Shown one piece after another: positions 25,701-37,187 of a stretch of 64,000 nucleotides of DNA. Positions within the stretch are counted from its first letter, which is position 1, and each line of letters opens with the position of its first letter. Source of the stretch: Zoroaster sp. YZ-2022. Its lineage: Eukaryota; Echinodermata; Asteroidea; Forcipulatida; Zoroasteridae. The stretch is taken from NCBI GenBank assembly GCA_029582265.1, contig CM055837.1, forward strand, positions 2,961,148 to 3,025,147, in the 5' to 3' direction. The position numbers and the translations under genes are program-made. The notes below the pieces were generated by a model, which saw nothing but the letters and a program-made list of their open reading frames with translations, searched no databases and was not told the DNA's origin.

Positions 25701-28700
25701 CATGTATCACAGATTAGAAACACATGTGTGCATACATGTCATGTGCTTGCTTTACTACTGATAGAATTTTCATGCTGCAAATTTGTCAAGCAAATGGGCC
25801 TAGGGACTTAGGGTTAAATTGTCTGAATGATGGTTTAACAGTAATTAGTCCCAACATATCTAATTAAGCATTTGTCGCATATAGACTGCTATTAATTTTT
25901 GTAGAATATTTGGTTAATGACACCTCCCTAGTATTTGTAATATGATTTAGAACTGTAAGATGGTACATTATAGCTATTAGTGCCCAATGACAAGACCTTA
26001 GCAATATAGTAACTGCAGGTGATAAGCTGGAACTTAACAGTGGAAAGAATGTCAAATCCAACCACCACAAAATGGCCAACATCTCAAAAGATGTGCACAA
26101 GGTCATTGCTCAAAATTTCAGAAAGCATGTCGAACCCAACCGCCACTTGTGCACAATGTCTTGACAAGTGGCACAGTTTACAGGCCTGTGGCAAAAATTT
26201 GGATAAAAAGAGGAGAACCTGAAAAGACCCTAGTGTGCATATATGTCATCGTGAGTACTAAGCTTTAATTCTGAATGCACGTGATTCAGGTTATGTGTAA
26301 GCAAATGGGCCTAGGGAGTTAGGAAGGATTCAGGTTATGTGTAAGCAAATGGGTCTAGGGAGTTAGGAAGGATTCAGGTTATGTGTAAGCAAATGGGCCT
26401 AGGGAGTTAGGAAGGATTCAGGTTATGTGTAAGCAAATGGGCCTAGGGAGTTAGGGTTAATTGTCTGAATGATGGTTTAACAGTAATTAAGTCCCAACAT
26501 AAATTTATGTCAGGCCACAGGGACTGCTAAGTACAGATGAACCTAGCTACAATTACTGTAACTTTAAGGTCTTGTTATTGACAAGACCTTAGCAATATAA
26601 TAACTGCAGGTGATAAGCTGGATCTTAACAGTGGAAAGAATGTCAAATCCAACCACCACAAAATAAAAAGATGTTTTTTCGGCGGATTTTAAAAAGGCGG
26701 AAATTAAAATTTCAGAGGAAATGAAAAAGCGGAAACCCAACGCTTGTGCACAATGTCTAAGCATGTGTATTTAGCAGACGACAACACGGCTAACATCTCA
26801 CTGTGCATACATTCATACAAAATCTTCCAAAATATCTTTTCCAATCCTCACTTAACAACACTTTCCTTTCCATAAATGTGTCCTCTAAAATATTTTGAAG
26901 GAAAATCTGTGATATTTTTCATATTTGGATAGAAAAAGTGGTGGTTGTATTGTGCATTCTTTCCAAAATTTCCAACAAAATTGGTTCCAAACTTCATTTG
27001 ACTATATTTTCCTCTTCTTTAGTTTGTCCTCTATCACATTTGGCAAGAAACTAAGTGAGATTAGTCATAGTTTACGAGAACAGTGGTGGCTGTCATCTAC
27101 ATTCTTTCCCAAACAGTTAGCTAGGATAATCCTAACATAAGAATAGGCTCATCCTAACTACCTAACAGTGTGCAGGACCAAGTATTTACCATTACTGCTG
27201 AGCTTTTTACTGCGACTCCTGTGAAGCTGGAATGTAAATTTGGATTTCTCTCTTCCCATAATCTCCTCCTGTAGCCTATCCAGATGTCCTTTTAAAAGTA
27301 CTGCATTCTTCTTGAAAGCTCCTAGGTACAAGAAAACAAAAATATGTTAGATTTATTCCTGGCTGTGCTGAACCCAATAGAATGCAACAGAGGTTAAAAT
27401 CTTGCTGAAGGGATCAGAGAACAAATGGTCCGTTATTCTTGTTGATGGATCTTGTTGCACTTGGCAGGGTTCATACTTCAACAACAGCTTCTAAAGAATC
27501 TATTTTATATAGCTGTGGTCTTTCGGGAACATAATGAAGCCATCTACAATCTCTGGACTAGTGAATACCAGCCGGGGCTTTTCAATAAATATATTTGTAC
27601 ATGAATTTGGAATCACATCTAATTGGAATTGAGATTCCTATTTGGAAACTCCAAAATGTTTGCAATCGCCCGAGCCAACAGATACAGCAGAGTCCAAATG
27701 CGATACATTCTAATAACACATGAACAAAGGTCAGGATGTGAAAATATTAAGAGTTTTTAACAGTCTAGGGAAAGAATGTCGTATCTGACTGCCACTTTTT
27801 AAGGATTTTTTTGAATTTTTTTGCAACCACTAACCAGTTAAAATGTGATTCTATTGATTTTTGGGGGTACAAAAAGTAAAAACTATCTTTAAAATCCACT
27901 TTTATGATGGTTTTCGGACTTTATTTCCCTTCTAAAATAATCCTCCCCTTCAGAAAATTGACCGTGTACATGTCCATTGACGGTGTTGGTCACTAACGGG
28001 GGAGTTGACAAGATCAGACTGACATGACTGAGGAAGTCATCGTATACCAAAAATGCCTGATTTTTCATGAAATAAATATCCTGGAATAATTTGATGTATA
28101 TGTCCATCATCATCCATATGTTCTCCACCTTATTACTGGGTAGGTAAGATTACATTATTGGTTATATTGAATGAGAAAAAGTGGCGGTCGGATTCTACCC
28201 CAATCTAGTCACTAGAAATACAGTGATGGTGTGTGCATTATAATATTGTCTAAAAACATTGTTAAAAACATTGTTTTGCAAAATCCAACAGAGGCCTTGC
28301 CCCACCAGTGTGGCACGGACCTGTATCCTTAGCCACACATTGGTCTCATTGCCGCTAATGGCGGGGTTTTCTAGGAATTTTCTAAATTCCAGGCGCTGAA
28401 ATTGACGATATTTGCAACTATTTTGACAGGCTAGATACGTTCCTTAGATGTTGAACTATCTAGGCGCCCCCCCAAAAATGGTTATTTTACTTACATTTCG
28501 TCTCATTGATATAGGCCCGAAAAAAATTACAAGACGATCGGCATTGTGTTTCAACGAGTTCGGCCATTTTGAATGAAGAGTGTGTGAATGGGAAAACAAC
28601 TTTACGACGGCTGTTTTATGTGTGCACAGACAAATTGCAAAGATGGTTCAAGTGTGGTTTGGGTCTATTTGGGGGCGTGAATTTCTTAATAAAATTCCTG

Positions 28701-30161
28701 GGCTACAGGAATGGGCCCAATTATTAACATTTTGGCCATCCATCATTATCAATAATACTGATAATATTATTACTATTATTATTTTGTTAAACAACAATAT
28801 GTTATCTAGTATCAGCGATATCCTCAAACATGAAACACTTCATTGATTCGATCATTATTGCCTGTCAATGAACGGTGTTTTAAAAAATTTTCTTTTGCTG
28901 AATTATAATGTGGACACAAACAAAATAAAATTAATAAGGTAAATAGACAATTGATTTAATTTTGCCCAAACACCGTCGTGTGTATAGCACTGTATACTCA
29001 GTGCTTTCCGAGTCTGTTAAAAACTACACAGGCGGGACTCGGGCGGGATTCGAACCCACAATATCCTGCTTACTAGTGCAGACGTCTTAACCTCTCGACC
29101 ACCGAGCTTGCCCGATGGTGATTGGCTGGTAGAATCCTATATAGCAGCGGGTTCTGCGATATATATAGGTTGGTAAATATATATGCCCTACTTATTATAG
29201 TAAAAGTAAATAATTGAATCCAGGAACTAGGCATGTTTTATTTATTTATTAATATTTCATTTTAATTATACACAGGCCTATATTAGTTATATCACATTTT
29301 ATATCACATTTTAGCACATAAAAATGCTCTGACTACCGACAATACGTGCAACCCCGAAACGGAATACTTCGCGCGCTAAAATATGAGCAAGTATGTGCAC
29401 ACATAAAACAGCCATCGTAAAGTTGTTTTCCCATTCACACACTCTTCATACATTCAAAATGGCCGTCCTCGTTGAAACACAATGCCGATTGTCTTGTAAT
29501 TTTTTCGGGCCTATATGAGATGAAATGTAAGTAAAATAACCATTTTTTGGGGGGCGCCTAGATAGTTCAACATGTAAGGAACATATCTAGCCTGTCAAAA
29601 TAGTTGTAAATATCGTCAATTTCAGCGCCTGGAATTTAGAAAATTCCTAGGAAACCCTGCCGTTAGCGGCAATGAGACCAACGTGTGGCTAAGGATACAG
29701 GTCCGTGTCACACTGGTGGGGCAAACAGAGCAGGCCATTCTTTAAGAGCTATTCTTTAAAATCAAACACTTTTAACATCAAACACTGATGTAAAAAGTGT
29801 ATTTGAAAAATGTGTACTCTTGTCTATATGCTTCACTTGTGGCAAAAAGTGGGCGTAGGCCACTATCTTTACCTTGCAAATCAAAAACGCTCAAGTAGGA
29901 AACTCCAAGTGCCATACTCCACACTAAAAGTCTGCAAACAGCCTCATATGAAAGCTTATCTTCCTCCACAAGAAAGCCAAGGTGACACGGTAGCTTCCGC
30001 AGACTCTTACCGTCCTTTCTACACTGAGCTAGAGACCGTTTTTGACCTTTCATTATCAAAGATTTCCAAGACCAAGTCCATGAAATCCATATCCACAGAA
30101 CTGCTCGGAGTGTAATCACAACGTGCACAATTTTGAGCAAAGCACCGTCATAAAAAGCCAT
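22794..30161 (-). CDS. NUS1: NUS1 / Nogo-B receptor, cis-prenyltransferase regulatory subunit
   Basis: Non-catalytic partner of DHDDS in dehydrodolichyl diphosphate synthase at the ER membrane (dolichol synthesis for N-glycosylation). Five coding exons on the minus strand: 30161-29873, 27321-27190, 25010-24861, 24127-24028 and 22884-22794. All are GT-AG with consistent phases, 253 residues in total (human 293). Visible parts: N-terminal hydrophobic anchor (IVHVVITLRAVLWIWISWTW), KLPCHLGFLVEE, WSMALGVSYLSVFD, ALLSPSDGKLDLVRTAGDY, the DPDLLVKFGP and GYLPWQIRLTEF blocks, and the C-terminal RLGK containing the RxG motif required for complex activity. The tiny last exon was found by phase and by this motif. 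Introns hold a satellite and a long-TIR element. Confidence 0.94.
23006..23850. repeat. 77-bp satellite, about 11 copies, in NUS1 last intron
   Basis: Unit: CCCTAACCCCCTTCAATAAC, TGCCTAGACACCCTGCTCAA, TGCAACAACATCCATCAGTT, GTCCAAGTGTGTAGCTG. Copies differ at a few sites (CCC/CTC, GTAG/GTTG, TGTAG/TGAAG). The array ends about 180 bp from exon 4. Confidence 0.97.
24170..24524. mobile_element. TTAA-flanked MITE, CCCTCCTAC terminus, family A (uninterrupted copy)
   Basis: TTAA at 24166-24169 and 24525-24528. Starts CCCTCCTACTGTTTGACC and ends CAGAAGTAGGAGGG. The interior repeats ACCATTYRAA about ten times. It is the uninterrupted counterpart of the copy split by the Penelope-like element at 41.5-46 kb. 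Located in NUS1 intron 3, 43 bp from exon 4. Confidence 0.85.
25457..25813. mobile_element. TTAA-flanked MITE with CCCTAAC terminus
   Basis: TTAACCCTAACTTTCCCAAA at the left and GGGCCTAGGGACTTAGGGTT at the right; TTAA at 25453-25456 and 25814-25817. AGGATTTTNGAGGATTGAGG is repeated near the left end. Confidence 0.65.
25790..26670. repeat. Tandem segmental duplication (offset about 650 bp) with 44-bp mini-repeats
   Basis: GTCTGAATGATGGTTTAACA, then TGACAAGACCTTAGCAATAT and GGAAAGAATGTCAAATCCAA, occur in the same order at 25820-26080 and 26462-26665. Between them, AAGCAAATGGGCCTAGGGAG plus TTAGGAAGGATTCAGGTTAT is repeated four times (26290-26455). Lies in NUS1 intron 2. Confidence 0.8.
27768..28199. 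mobile_element. MITE with GGAAAGAATGTCGTATCTG terminus
   Basis: Left GGGAAAGAATGTCGTATCTG, right AAAAAGTGGCGGTCGGATTC. A shorter homologue sits at 48345-48597. A stretch around 27890-27955 (TTTTATGATGGTTTTCGGAC) is almost identical between the two. Confidence 0.75.
28298..29723. mobile_element. Long-terminal-inverted-repeat transposon (about 330-bp arms) in NUS1 intron 1
   Basis: The left arm 28298-28628 and right arm 29396-29723 are inverted copies: TGCCCCACCAGTGTGGCACG, CCTAGATAGTTCAACATGTA, and TTTTCCCATTCACACACTCT blocks. AACAGAG occurs on both flanks, although the exact TSD is not clear. A Thr-headed SINE (28965-29180) is nested inside. The right end is 149 bp from NUS1 exon 1. No transposase was recognised. 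Confidence 0.8.
28965..29180 (-). mobile_element. tRNA-Thr-like-headed SINE, minus strand
   Basis: Same head (CTCGACCACCGAGCTTGCCC read on the plus strand, GGGATTCGAACCC box B complement) and same body (GTGTATAGCACTGTATACTC) as the SINE at 22258-22690. Confidence 0.8.
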
Positions 30162-31235
30162 TTTTTTTCAGCGACAGTTCAACACACCCTTGAAGTAAAC
30201 CTGTTAAACTGTTTTAAGCAATAGTCCATTGTCTCACTTAACAAGAAATCCATAATAATGTTCCTACTTCAGAAATTATGATGAAATAAAGTTGAGGTAA
30301 CATTATAACAGTTAGATGAAACAGTAAACTTATGAAAGCCGGTGTGTGCGCTAACACTATTTAGTCAGACGCAACACCACAAAAGGTCCTACTTAATCAC
30401 CGAGAAGAGGTTGGACACCAGATAAAAATATCATCAACGCAAGAGGGCGCCCTAATACATTAGCGGTGCGACGACGACCGAAAAAATATTTTGGGCTGAT
30501 CTCTGAATTCCATTGAATTCAAAACAAGAGTAAGGCCTACTTTATATTGCTCATCGACTTCCTTCCTTTATTTAAGTCAGCGGCAGGAAGGCCACCATGA
30601 CCTTATATTGAGGTAATGTATAAGGTCTTTAATTTAAAAATAAACGGAAATATTTGTACATTTATTGTAGTGTATTACTGTAGGCCTACTACATGTATTG
30701 CCTGCACTTGTTCTCTAAAATTATAAAAAGTCTAACTTTAAAACATCTTGTAAAAAAGTTGTATAACATATTTAAAATGTATTATTTAAAGGTTATTACA
30801 TTCATTCACATTTATTTTCATACATTTCATTCACATTTATTTCCATTTCACAAGACGATTTCACAATTGTCTTCACTTGATTGAATGAGTGAGTTTATGA
30901 AACTTATTTAACGGAACGGAGAAGACTAAGAGTGGATAATTTTCTATAGTATAGTATTACTAGGACTCTGGGAGAAGTTTTTTGTATTTAATTTGTTGAC
31001 GGTTATATAGATATCATGCTATAGAACTGTTACATATGATGTCACAGGCTCGAAGGGCGCCCTCGCTGAGGTCAAAAGAAGGTCTGTCATTAGCTGTAAA
31101 TATACATAAGTGCGTTCCTATTGTTTGAACACAGTGTCTAATGCAAGCAATAACATCTTTTTATATCCCCAGAGCTGAGTCCAGAAAGTCAACAGTGTAA
31201 GAAACTGAACCCTTTTGTACTCCCAGCATACAAAT
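30162..31235. promoter_or_regulatory. Divergent NUS1-DUSP intergenic/5' UTR region
   Basis: Only about 1.07 kb separates the two divergent start codons. No single promoter element stands out. GAGGGCGCCCTAATAC and GAAGGGCGCCCTCGC motifs occur at about 30440 and 31050. A possible 3' splice site (TTTTTATATCCCCAG, near 31170) precedes DUSP, so its 5' UTR may be spliced. Confidence 0.4.
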
Positions 31236-31781
31236 ATGGCTTACGCCCAGTCGGCATTTCACACCATTTCCCAGCTTACAGATTTTCTGCTGATCAGCAG
31301 TGCCTATGGAGCCAGCAGTCCAATGCATTTGCAGGTCCGAGGGATCACACATGTCGTCAACGTCACCCTAAGCTCACAGTGCCCTATGCCCAAATACCCC
31401 AAAGATATCATCACGACTCGCATCCCGGTCGATGACGTCCCCTCCGCCGGACTTTTCAACTATTTTGACAGAGTGGCCGATATGATTCATGACGTCAAGA
31501 GAAAAGGTGGACGGGTGCTAGTTCACTGCTATGCAGGTCGCAGTCGGTCGGCAACTCTGTGTATAGTTTACCTGATGAAGTACGACCGGATGCCGCTTAA
31601 GCAAGCTTATGCCTACGTGAAAGCACGACGCCCACTCATTCGCCCAAATTTTGGATTTTGGAAGCAGATGATATCATTTGAGAAGGAACTGTTTGGTCGT
31701 ACCAGCGTGCGTATGGTGAATTCAAGAATAGGAATGATACCCGATACATATGAAGCAGAATATAAGGATTTGGTGTGGTGA
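31236..31781 (+). CDS. DUSP14/18/21-type atypical dual-specificity phosphatase
   Basis: Intronless coding region of 181 residues that removes phosphates from Tyr and Ser/Thr, probably on MAPK-pathway substrates. The start MAYAQSAFHTISQLTDFLLI is chosen as the first ATG ahead of the conserved DSP core. The P-loop HCYAGRSR places the catalytic Cys near residue 98 and the Arg near 104. The general acid lies in PVDDVP (about 66-67). The tail (CIVYLMKYDRM, KARRPLIRPNFGFWKQMI, TSVRMVNSRIGMIPDTYE) follows DUSP14, including its extra C-terminal segment. There is no MAPK-binding rhodanese domain, as expected for atypical DUSPs. All catalytic residues are intact. Confidence 0.93.
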   Translation: MAYAQSAFHTISQLTDFLLISSAYGASSPMHLQVRGITHVVNVTLSSQCPMPKYPKDIITTRIPVDDVPSAGLFNYFDRVADMIHDVKRKGGRVLVHCYAGRSRSATLCIVYLMKYDRMPLKQAYAYVKARRPLIRPNFGFWKQMISFEKELFGRTSVRMVNSRIGMIPDTYEAEYKDLVW

Positions 31782-33110
31782 TTGAGAATTCGCAGAATCG
31801 CAGGGACGTTTGAGTCACGCATTTTGACTTAAGCCTACATCAAAACTGTCCAAATATGGTCACAGACTCACGGCCTAGCAAGTCTTTAGCATTTGAAAAC
31901 AATGCCATGCTTAGTTTTTCGTCTAGACCATAATTGTGTGTTTGCATTGCAGAGTGGGCAAGCTTGTAGCTTAACGTCAGAGCTCAAACGTTGACTGGGG
32001 GTTGATTTGAAGTAATCATGGCTAGACAGGGGAGACTACCCATAGAGAAAAGATCCAATGACTACCCAAAAACAATTAAAAGTCATCCACTCTTTCAGCC
32101 AATTGCCTGGCTGGAATTACTTGTTTGACCACAAGGGAGTGTCTCAAATCTTGGAATGTTCCTGTTCCTTTATTAAAGTGTCTTTCAGGAACACAAAGCG
32201 TTCCCAAAATGTCCAATGGTCCCACCAGGAAGAGTAGCTGTTCCAGTAGATGTTCCGAGTGAGCTTACTCATTAACTCTCCTATGCCCAGGCTGAAATTT
32301 GGTCCAGTCAGCACGGCACTCACAGACAGTCACTTGAGTATTTTTGGTTGCATTGTCAATTGGTAGGTCAAACCACAGAGTCACACAGAGCTGTGTATGA
32401 GTGCACTGCACAAAGTCAATGGGTTGGGAGTTACATACAAATTTTGAGTGTCTTTGATTGGTTTTGGTTTGACCTCCTTATCACAGCCACATGTGCTTGC
32501 ATGTATTTGAGTGCACTGCATGATGTCAAATTGCAGCCAAAATTGCTGGATCGATTGGAATTCTGCCAAAGGGTATGAACGTTTGCCCGATTTGCCCGAT
32601 TTGGTCTCCGCGTATACAATGTATCAAAAAAGATCACTGAGAAAAAAAAAAGAAAAAAAAAGCTTGTCACCTCACCGATTTTGAAGCTGACCGATGACCA
32701 GAAACCAGAAACTTTTTTTGGGGGGGCCTAATGAAATGTTCCAGATCTAAATGGAATACTGCCTGTTCCCAGCAAGAAGTAATTGCAGGCAGTACTCCCA
32801 GTAGAATGTCCAAGTGTTCCGCATTTTGAGATGCTCTTTTAACTGCACATTTGTATTGCTTACTGCCGCAAAAAAAGTTGTGACTATATTAACAGCCTTG
32901 CTTTTTTTGGGATGCTGTGTTTATTCTGATAGAGAATTTTAACCATTTTTTTGTAACAAAAATTTCAAGGATTCAGCATTCAAATTCAAGGTTTCTTCTG
33001 CAAGACTGCAGTCTTTAGAGGTTATGTGAGAAAAGGAATATATGGAAGAAACTGTAAATAATAGATATATAATTTATACAAATAACTTAAAATTGTATGT
33101 CTTTGAAATA
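31782..33110. other. DUSP 3' flank and intergenic DNA
   Basis: No second gene seen. Includes a truncated family D TTAA MITE beginning at 32276 (TTAACTCTCCTATGCCCAGG) and extending to about 32540, and AT-rich single-copy-looking sequence. Confidence 0.5.
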
Positions 33111-33112
33111 TT

Positions 33113-34190
33113 AAAGGGAAGGTACAACATTGGTAATTACCAGATTATCTTGACCCTAACCACCCCAAATCCTGCAAAATCCTCCAAGTGACACTCTTTT
33201 TGGAAAAATTCAGCACTGTTGGAAACTGGTACTTTCACTTCTTCAAATGGGGTAAAATTACTACCTGGCAAGAAGTATAGGCCATAAGTGCTGAATATGA
33301 ATTATCAACAAAAATACATGGTGCATTTTGAAGGTGCTTTCACTTTACGAAAAAGAAAAATTATTTCCATTTTTAATTTCTGAAAGAGTACTAAATTTCC
33401 TAAATTCTATGTCACACTGGATCTGAAATTTCTCCCTGACTGGTTGTTTAACCCTAACCCTGCCAGACGCAGCAAAGTGCATCAGGTGGAAAAGTCTGGT
33501 GCACTTTGATGGATTCAGCTGTCAACACCAGTGCATAAGCAGCCAAGTCTGTTTCTATTGAGAGCTGGTCCCATTGAACAATGCCAGAGTTGTATCCTGC
33601 TGCGTTTGGTGACCACAGACTCTGAGGCAGTTCGGCCTTGAGATTTGTGACCTGATGGATTTTGCTGCACTGGGCAGTCAAGTCACTTTGACAAACGATG
33701 CAATCTGTTGCGTCTGGCAGGGTTTCTAGCCAAAATACCCTGGAGGGTTAGGGTTAATGTATTTATCTTGATTCAAAGAGAGTAAGCATGCTCATAGATG
33801 CAGTTTTGCCAACATTACCAATGTTGTACCTTCCCTTTATGTATTATAATGTATTTCTTGATTCAAAGAGAGTAAGCATACTCATAGATGCAGTTTTGCC
33901 AACATTACCAATGTTGTACCTTACCTTCAATGTATATCTTGATTCAAATAGAGTAAGCATACTCATAGAAGCAGTTTTGCAAACATTACTAATGTTGTAC
34001 CTTCCCTTCAATTGTATCTTGATTCAAAGAGAGTAAGCATACTCATAGAAGCAGTTTTGCCAACATTACCAATGCTGTACCTTCCCTTTAATGCATATCT
34101 TGATTCAAAGAGAGTAAGCATACTCATAGAAGCAGTTTTGCCAACATTACTAATGTTGTACCTTCCCTTCAATTGTATCTTGATTCAAAG
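33113..34190. repeat. MITE-end amplification: five tandem approximately 80-90-bp copies plus inserted TTAA elements
   Basis: The left end AAAGGGAAGGTACAACATTG is at 33113. Two CCCTAACC-type elements then intervene (about 33153-33446, and 33452-33753 with TTAA on both sides). After the second TTAA comes a five-copy array: ATCTTGATTCAAAGAGAGTA, AGCATACTCATAGAAGCAGT, TTTGCCAACATTACCAATGT, TGTACCTTCCCTTTAAT, plus a partial sixth copy. The single-copy form is at 19395. Confidence 0.8.
33452..33753. mobile_element. TTAA-flanked MITE, CCCTAACCCTGCCAGACGC terminus
   Basis: TTAA at 33448-33451 and 33754-33757. Left CCCTAACCCTGCCAGACGCA; the right part has GCGTCTGGCAGGGTT and GGAGGGTTAGGG. Interior words GCAGCAAAGTGCATCAGG / TGATGGATTTTGCTGCACTG are inverted. 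Confidence 0.7.
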
Positions 34191-34259
34191 AGCTATTTAT
34201 ACGACAGAAAGAGGTACATGTACTTATATTAGATGTGTATGTAATAATGTTTAAGGCGA

Positions 34260-34500
34260 GAGCCCAGGAATGGAGGGTGTGTGGGGGGGGAGGGGTAGAA
34301 AACATGAGATGTATTTTTTTGCTGAGCAGAGAGATGCCGTACGGTTCTGTGTCCACCCGAACAATATGTAATGGATTGATGGTTTTACTTGGTTGATCAA
34401 AGGTTGGTTGAGAGAGAGATAAGGGGGGGGGGGGTGGGGTGGAGGAGGCACACATTGACCTAAGGGGTAGATTGGGGGGGGGGGGGGGAGGGGTGAAAAA
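34260..34500. repeat. Poly-G / G-rich tracts
   Basis: Three runs of 8-15 G's with TGGGG interruptions at about 34280, 34425 and 34473, in plus-strand G-rich low-complexity DNA. No other content seen. Confidence 0.85.
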
Positions 34501-35683
34501 AGGACCATACAACTCGATTTCAAGTACAATGGGAACATTTTCACAAAGGATTGAATGTTTATTCACCAAAACAAACTAAAATATAATATTTGTTACGTAT
34601 TCACCACAAACAACTAGTAGAAAATAAACATTGAAAAACAAAATTGGCAAGGATGAAAACTATTCTTTCTTCTGTGCATGAATTTGTCTTAATTCCCATA
34701 ATGTGCATATTTATAGAAATATTGTGCATTAGTAGACATGGCAAACCTTGATAGAGTAAGCAATTTGACTTGTAACATATTGAAGATTTCACAAACTCCC
34801 AAGGGAATCCCCACACCTTTTATTTTCCTTCAAAAATAAATGTTTAAAAAAATAACTATTACTATGCACTGTTTACTATGGGAGTTTATTTAGTGGGTAA
34901 CCTAAAGATCTGATGTCACGCTTTGAGCTAGAGGCACGTGAATTACTGTATCCTTGATAGATATAGACAGGGGACCAGTCTCCATAGACACCAACATCGG
35001 CCCTGTGGCTTTCGAGCATTTAATGTATACCTCTCCCTCCGAGCTAGACTCAGGGAACGAGGTTGGAAAGTCACAATTGCTGAAATAACGGTACATAAAC
35101 ATGTACATGACACATTTCATTTAATTAATTATCAAAGATATATCGCCCGTTGTTGGGCCGATTTAACGGTAACAAAATACATTAAAATGTTGAATTGTTA
35201 TTTTTGGGGGGGTTAAGGAAGTTACAAGCTTTCATTTGAGACAATGAATGAAAAAATCCATCAAGGATTAGTACCAGTAAATTAAAAACTCAAATTAATA
35301 AAATGCTGGGACATCGTTTTAATCCTCGGCTTGCATGAGGGCCTGTGCAGTCTTCCAATTGATCAGCGCAGCTGTCAAACAGAATTAAGAGCGTTTTAAA
35401 TATCGCTTTTATACAGTTTCCGATATCCGAATTTCATAAAACAAATGAAGAGTTTCCTAGCAAAACGCTATATATCCATTTGGCTGAGAGGATATATTGC
35501 AGATTGCAGAGAAGCTGGCATAACGTTTATCGTGGTTTGGAATAAAACATGTATAATGATTGAGTATATATAGTGGTTATGTCGTGTTTGCGTACCTGTG
35601 AACGATGTCTGAGTGGTGTTGGTGTAAAAGTTTTAAATATGGCATTTATTGCGTTTAATTTTTTTAATTTTTTTTTAACGCAA

Positions 35684-36008
35684 TTCGCCCCACACAAGGC
35701 CAATGGCCACTCCAAGGTGGGGGCTACTAAGTCATTGAGTTGTTACAACGACTCCACACTGAAGAAACCAGCCCCTCGCACCGAAACAAGACAAGTTAAT
35801 AACCAGCCTCTTCACGGTGCGAATAGGACTGGGAGGGGTAACTAGTCCAGAACAAGGCAGTTGTTAAACTGCCTCTCTGCCCCTATAAGCAATTATGGTT
35901 AAGTGTCTTGCTCAAGGACACAAGTGTCACGGCCGGGATTCGAACCCACATTCTGCTGCTAACACCAGAACTTGAGTCCGGTAATTGACCGCTCGGCCAC
36001 GACACTCC
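35684..36008 (-). mobile_element. tRNA-Leu-headed SINE with an alternative 3' body
   Basis: The head and core (GCCACGACACTCC through AGCAATTATGGTTAAGTGTC, 35888-36008) match the standard SINE. The body at 35690-35885 (CAAGGCAGTTGTTAAACTGC, CTCGCACCGAAACAAGACAA, GGCCAATGGCCACTCCAAGG) is unrelated to the usual body. Confidence 0.7.
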
Positions 36009-36379
36009 ACAAATTGCTCTGAAACTCTTAAAATTTTCATTTAATAACGATATCAAAATTAGTTCGGTTTTTAAATTCTATTTTTTGGGGTCTCTTGAGC
36101 TAAACAATGGCAATCTTTAAGCTCTATGGTACAACAAAAGACAATTTTAGAAATTTAGGTGCAATACGGAGAAAAACAAAATTGGCAAGGATGAAAATAA
36201 TCTTTTCTTTAGTGCATGAATTTGTCTTTATTTCTATGATATGCATACTTAATATAGTATTGTGCATTAGTACAACACATGGCAAACCTGTACAGGATAT
36301 GCAATTCGATTTATAACATATTGAAGAAGTTATCAATGACTAAAATAAAAACCTGGATTGTGCATATTATAGTGTTTAA

Positions 36380-36461
36380 CCCTAACTCCCTAGACAACAA
36401 AGCCTTTTGAAGGATTTTGAAGGATTTTTATTGTTTTAATACAATGCCTAGGGAGTTAGGG
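36380..36461. mobile_element. 82-bp minimal TTAA-flanked element
   Basis: TTAA at 36376-36379 and 36462-36465. CCCTAACTCCCTAG at the left, GCCTAGGGAGTTAGGG at the right. The interior, about 50 bp, holds little but GAAGGATTTTGAAGGATTTT. Confidence 0.75.
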
Positions 36462-37187
36462 TTAATACAAATACACTACATTATTGGTAATAATTATTGA
36501 AAAACTCATCAGTTTTACATAAAACTTACTTGGTATAAAGTTGATGGTGATATCAAACATCTCTTGAAATATTTCTGTCTCAGGTGCTATCGTTTTAGTT
36601 CAATTAGTGAAATAATTTCCGTCATCTAAAGGCAGAACTTCCATGTTGGAATGAATACATAAGTAATGTGGAATTCTCAATTGAGTAGTGAAAAATAACA
36701 ATCTTCCCAACAATGCTCCATATGGTGACATGAAAAACGTGGACTCAACTTTTCGGAGTGACCTCCCAAATTTATCGTGAAAATTAATAATTTTCCCAAC
36801 AACGTTTCAGGATTTTTTTTTTCCATCAAAATCTAGAGAAAATGCTCTAACTCTATATGGTGACATAAAAATCTCAAACTGGTCCCTGGGGTCAGTTTTT
36901 GACCTTTTTTATGGCTGTTAGTGTTATGCATTATGGTAAATGCCAAGAAGTTTTGGGTTTTGCCAGAGCGGGTCACAATTAGTTCTGAAAAGAACCGGAG
37001 TTGAATTTTTTGAACACAAACAATCTGAATGCACGTTCACTATTTTCACAGGTTGGTTTTTTATACATCTCAGTATGGATGCATTTGCATACATTTTATC
37101 ATAAGTGTAGATTGGCTTTAGCATGAACTAGAGGGTCTGTAGCTAGACTAGTAGACAGTAGTTGGCATATGCAATACAAAAGTCATA

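Noticed and set aside
34150..34569. Proline-rich open frames on the minus strand
   Set aside because: Translation of poly-G tracts; no conserved content.
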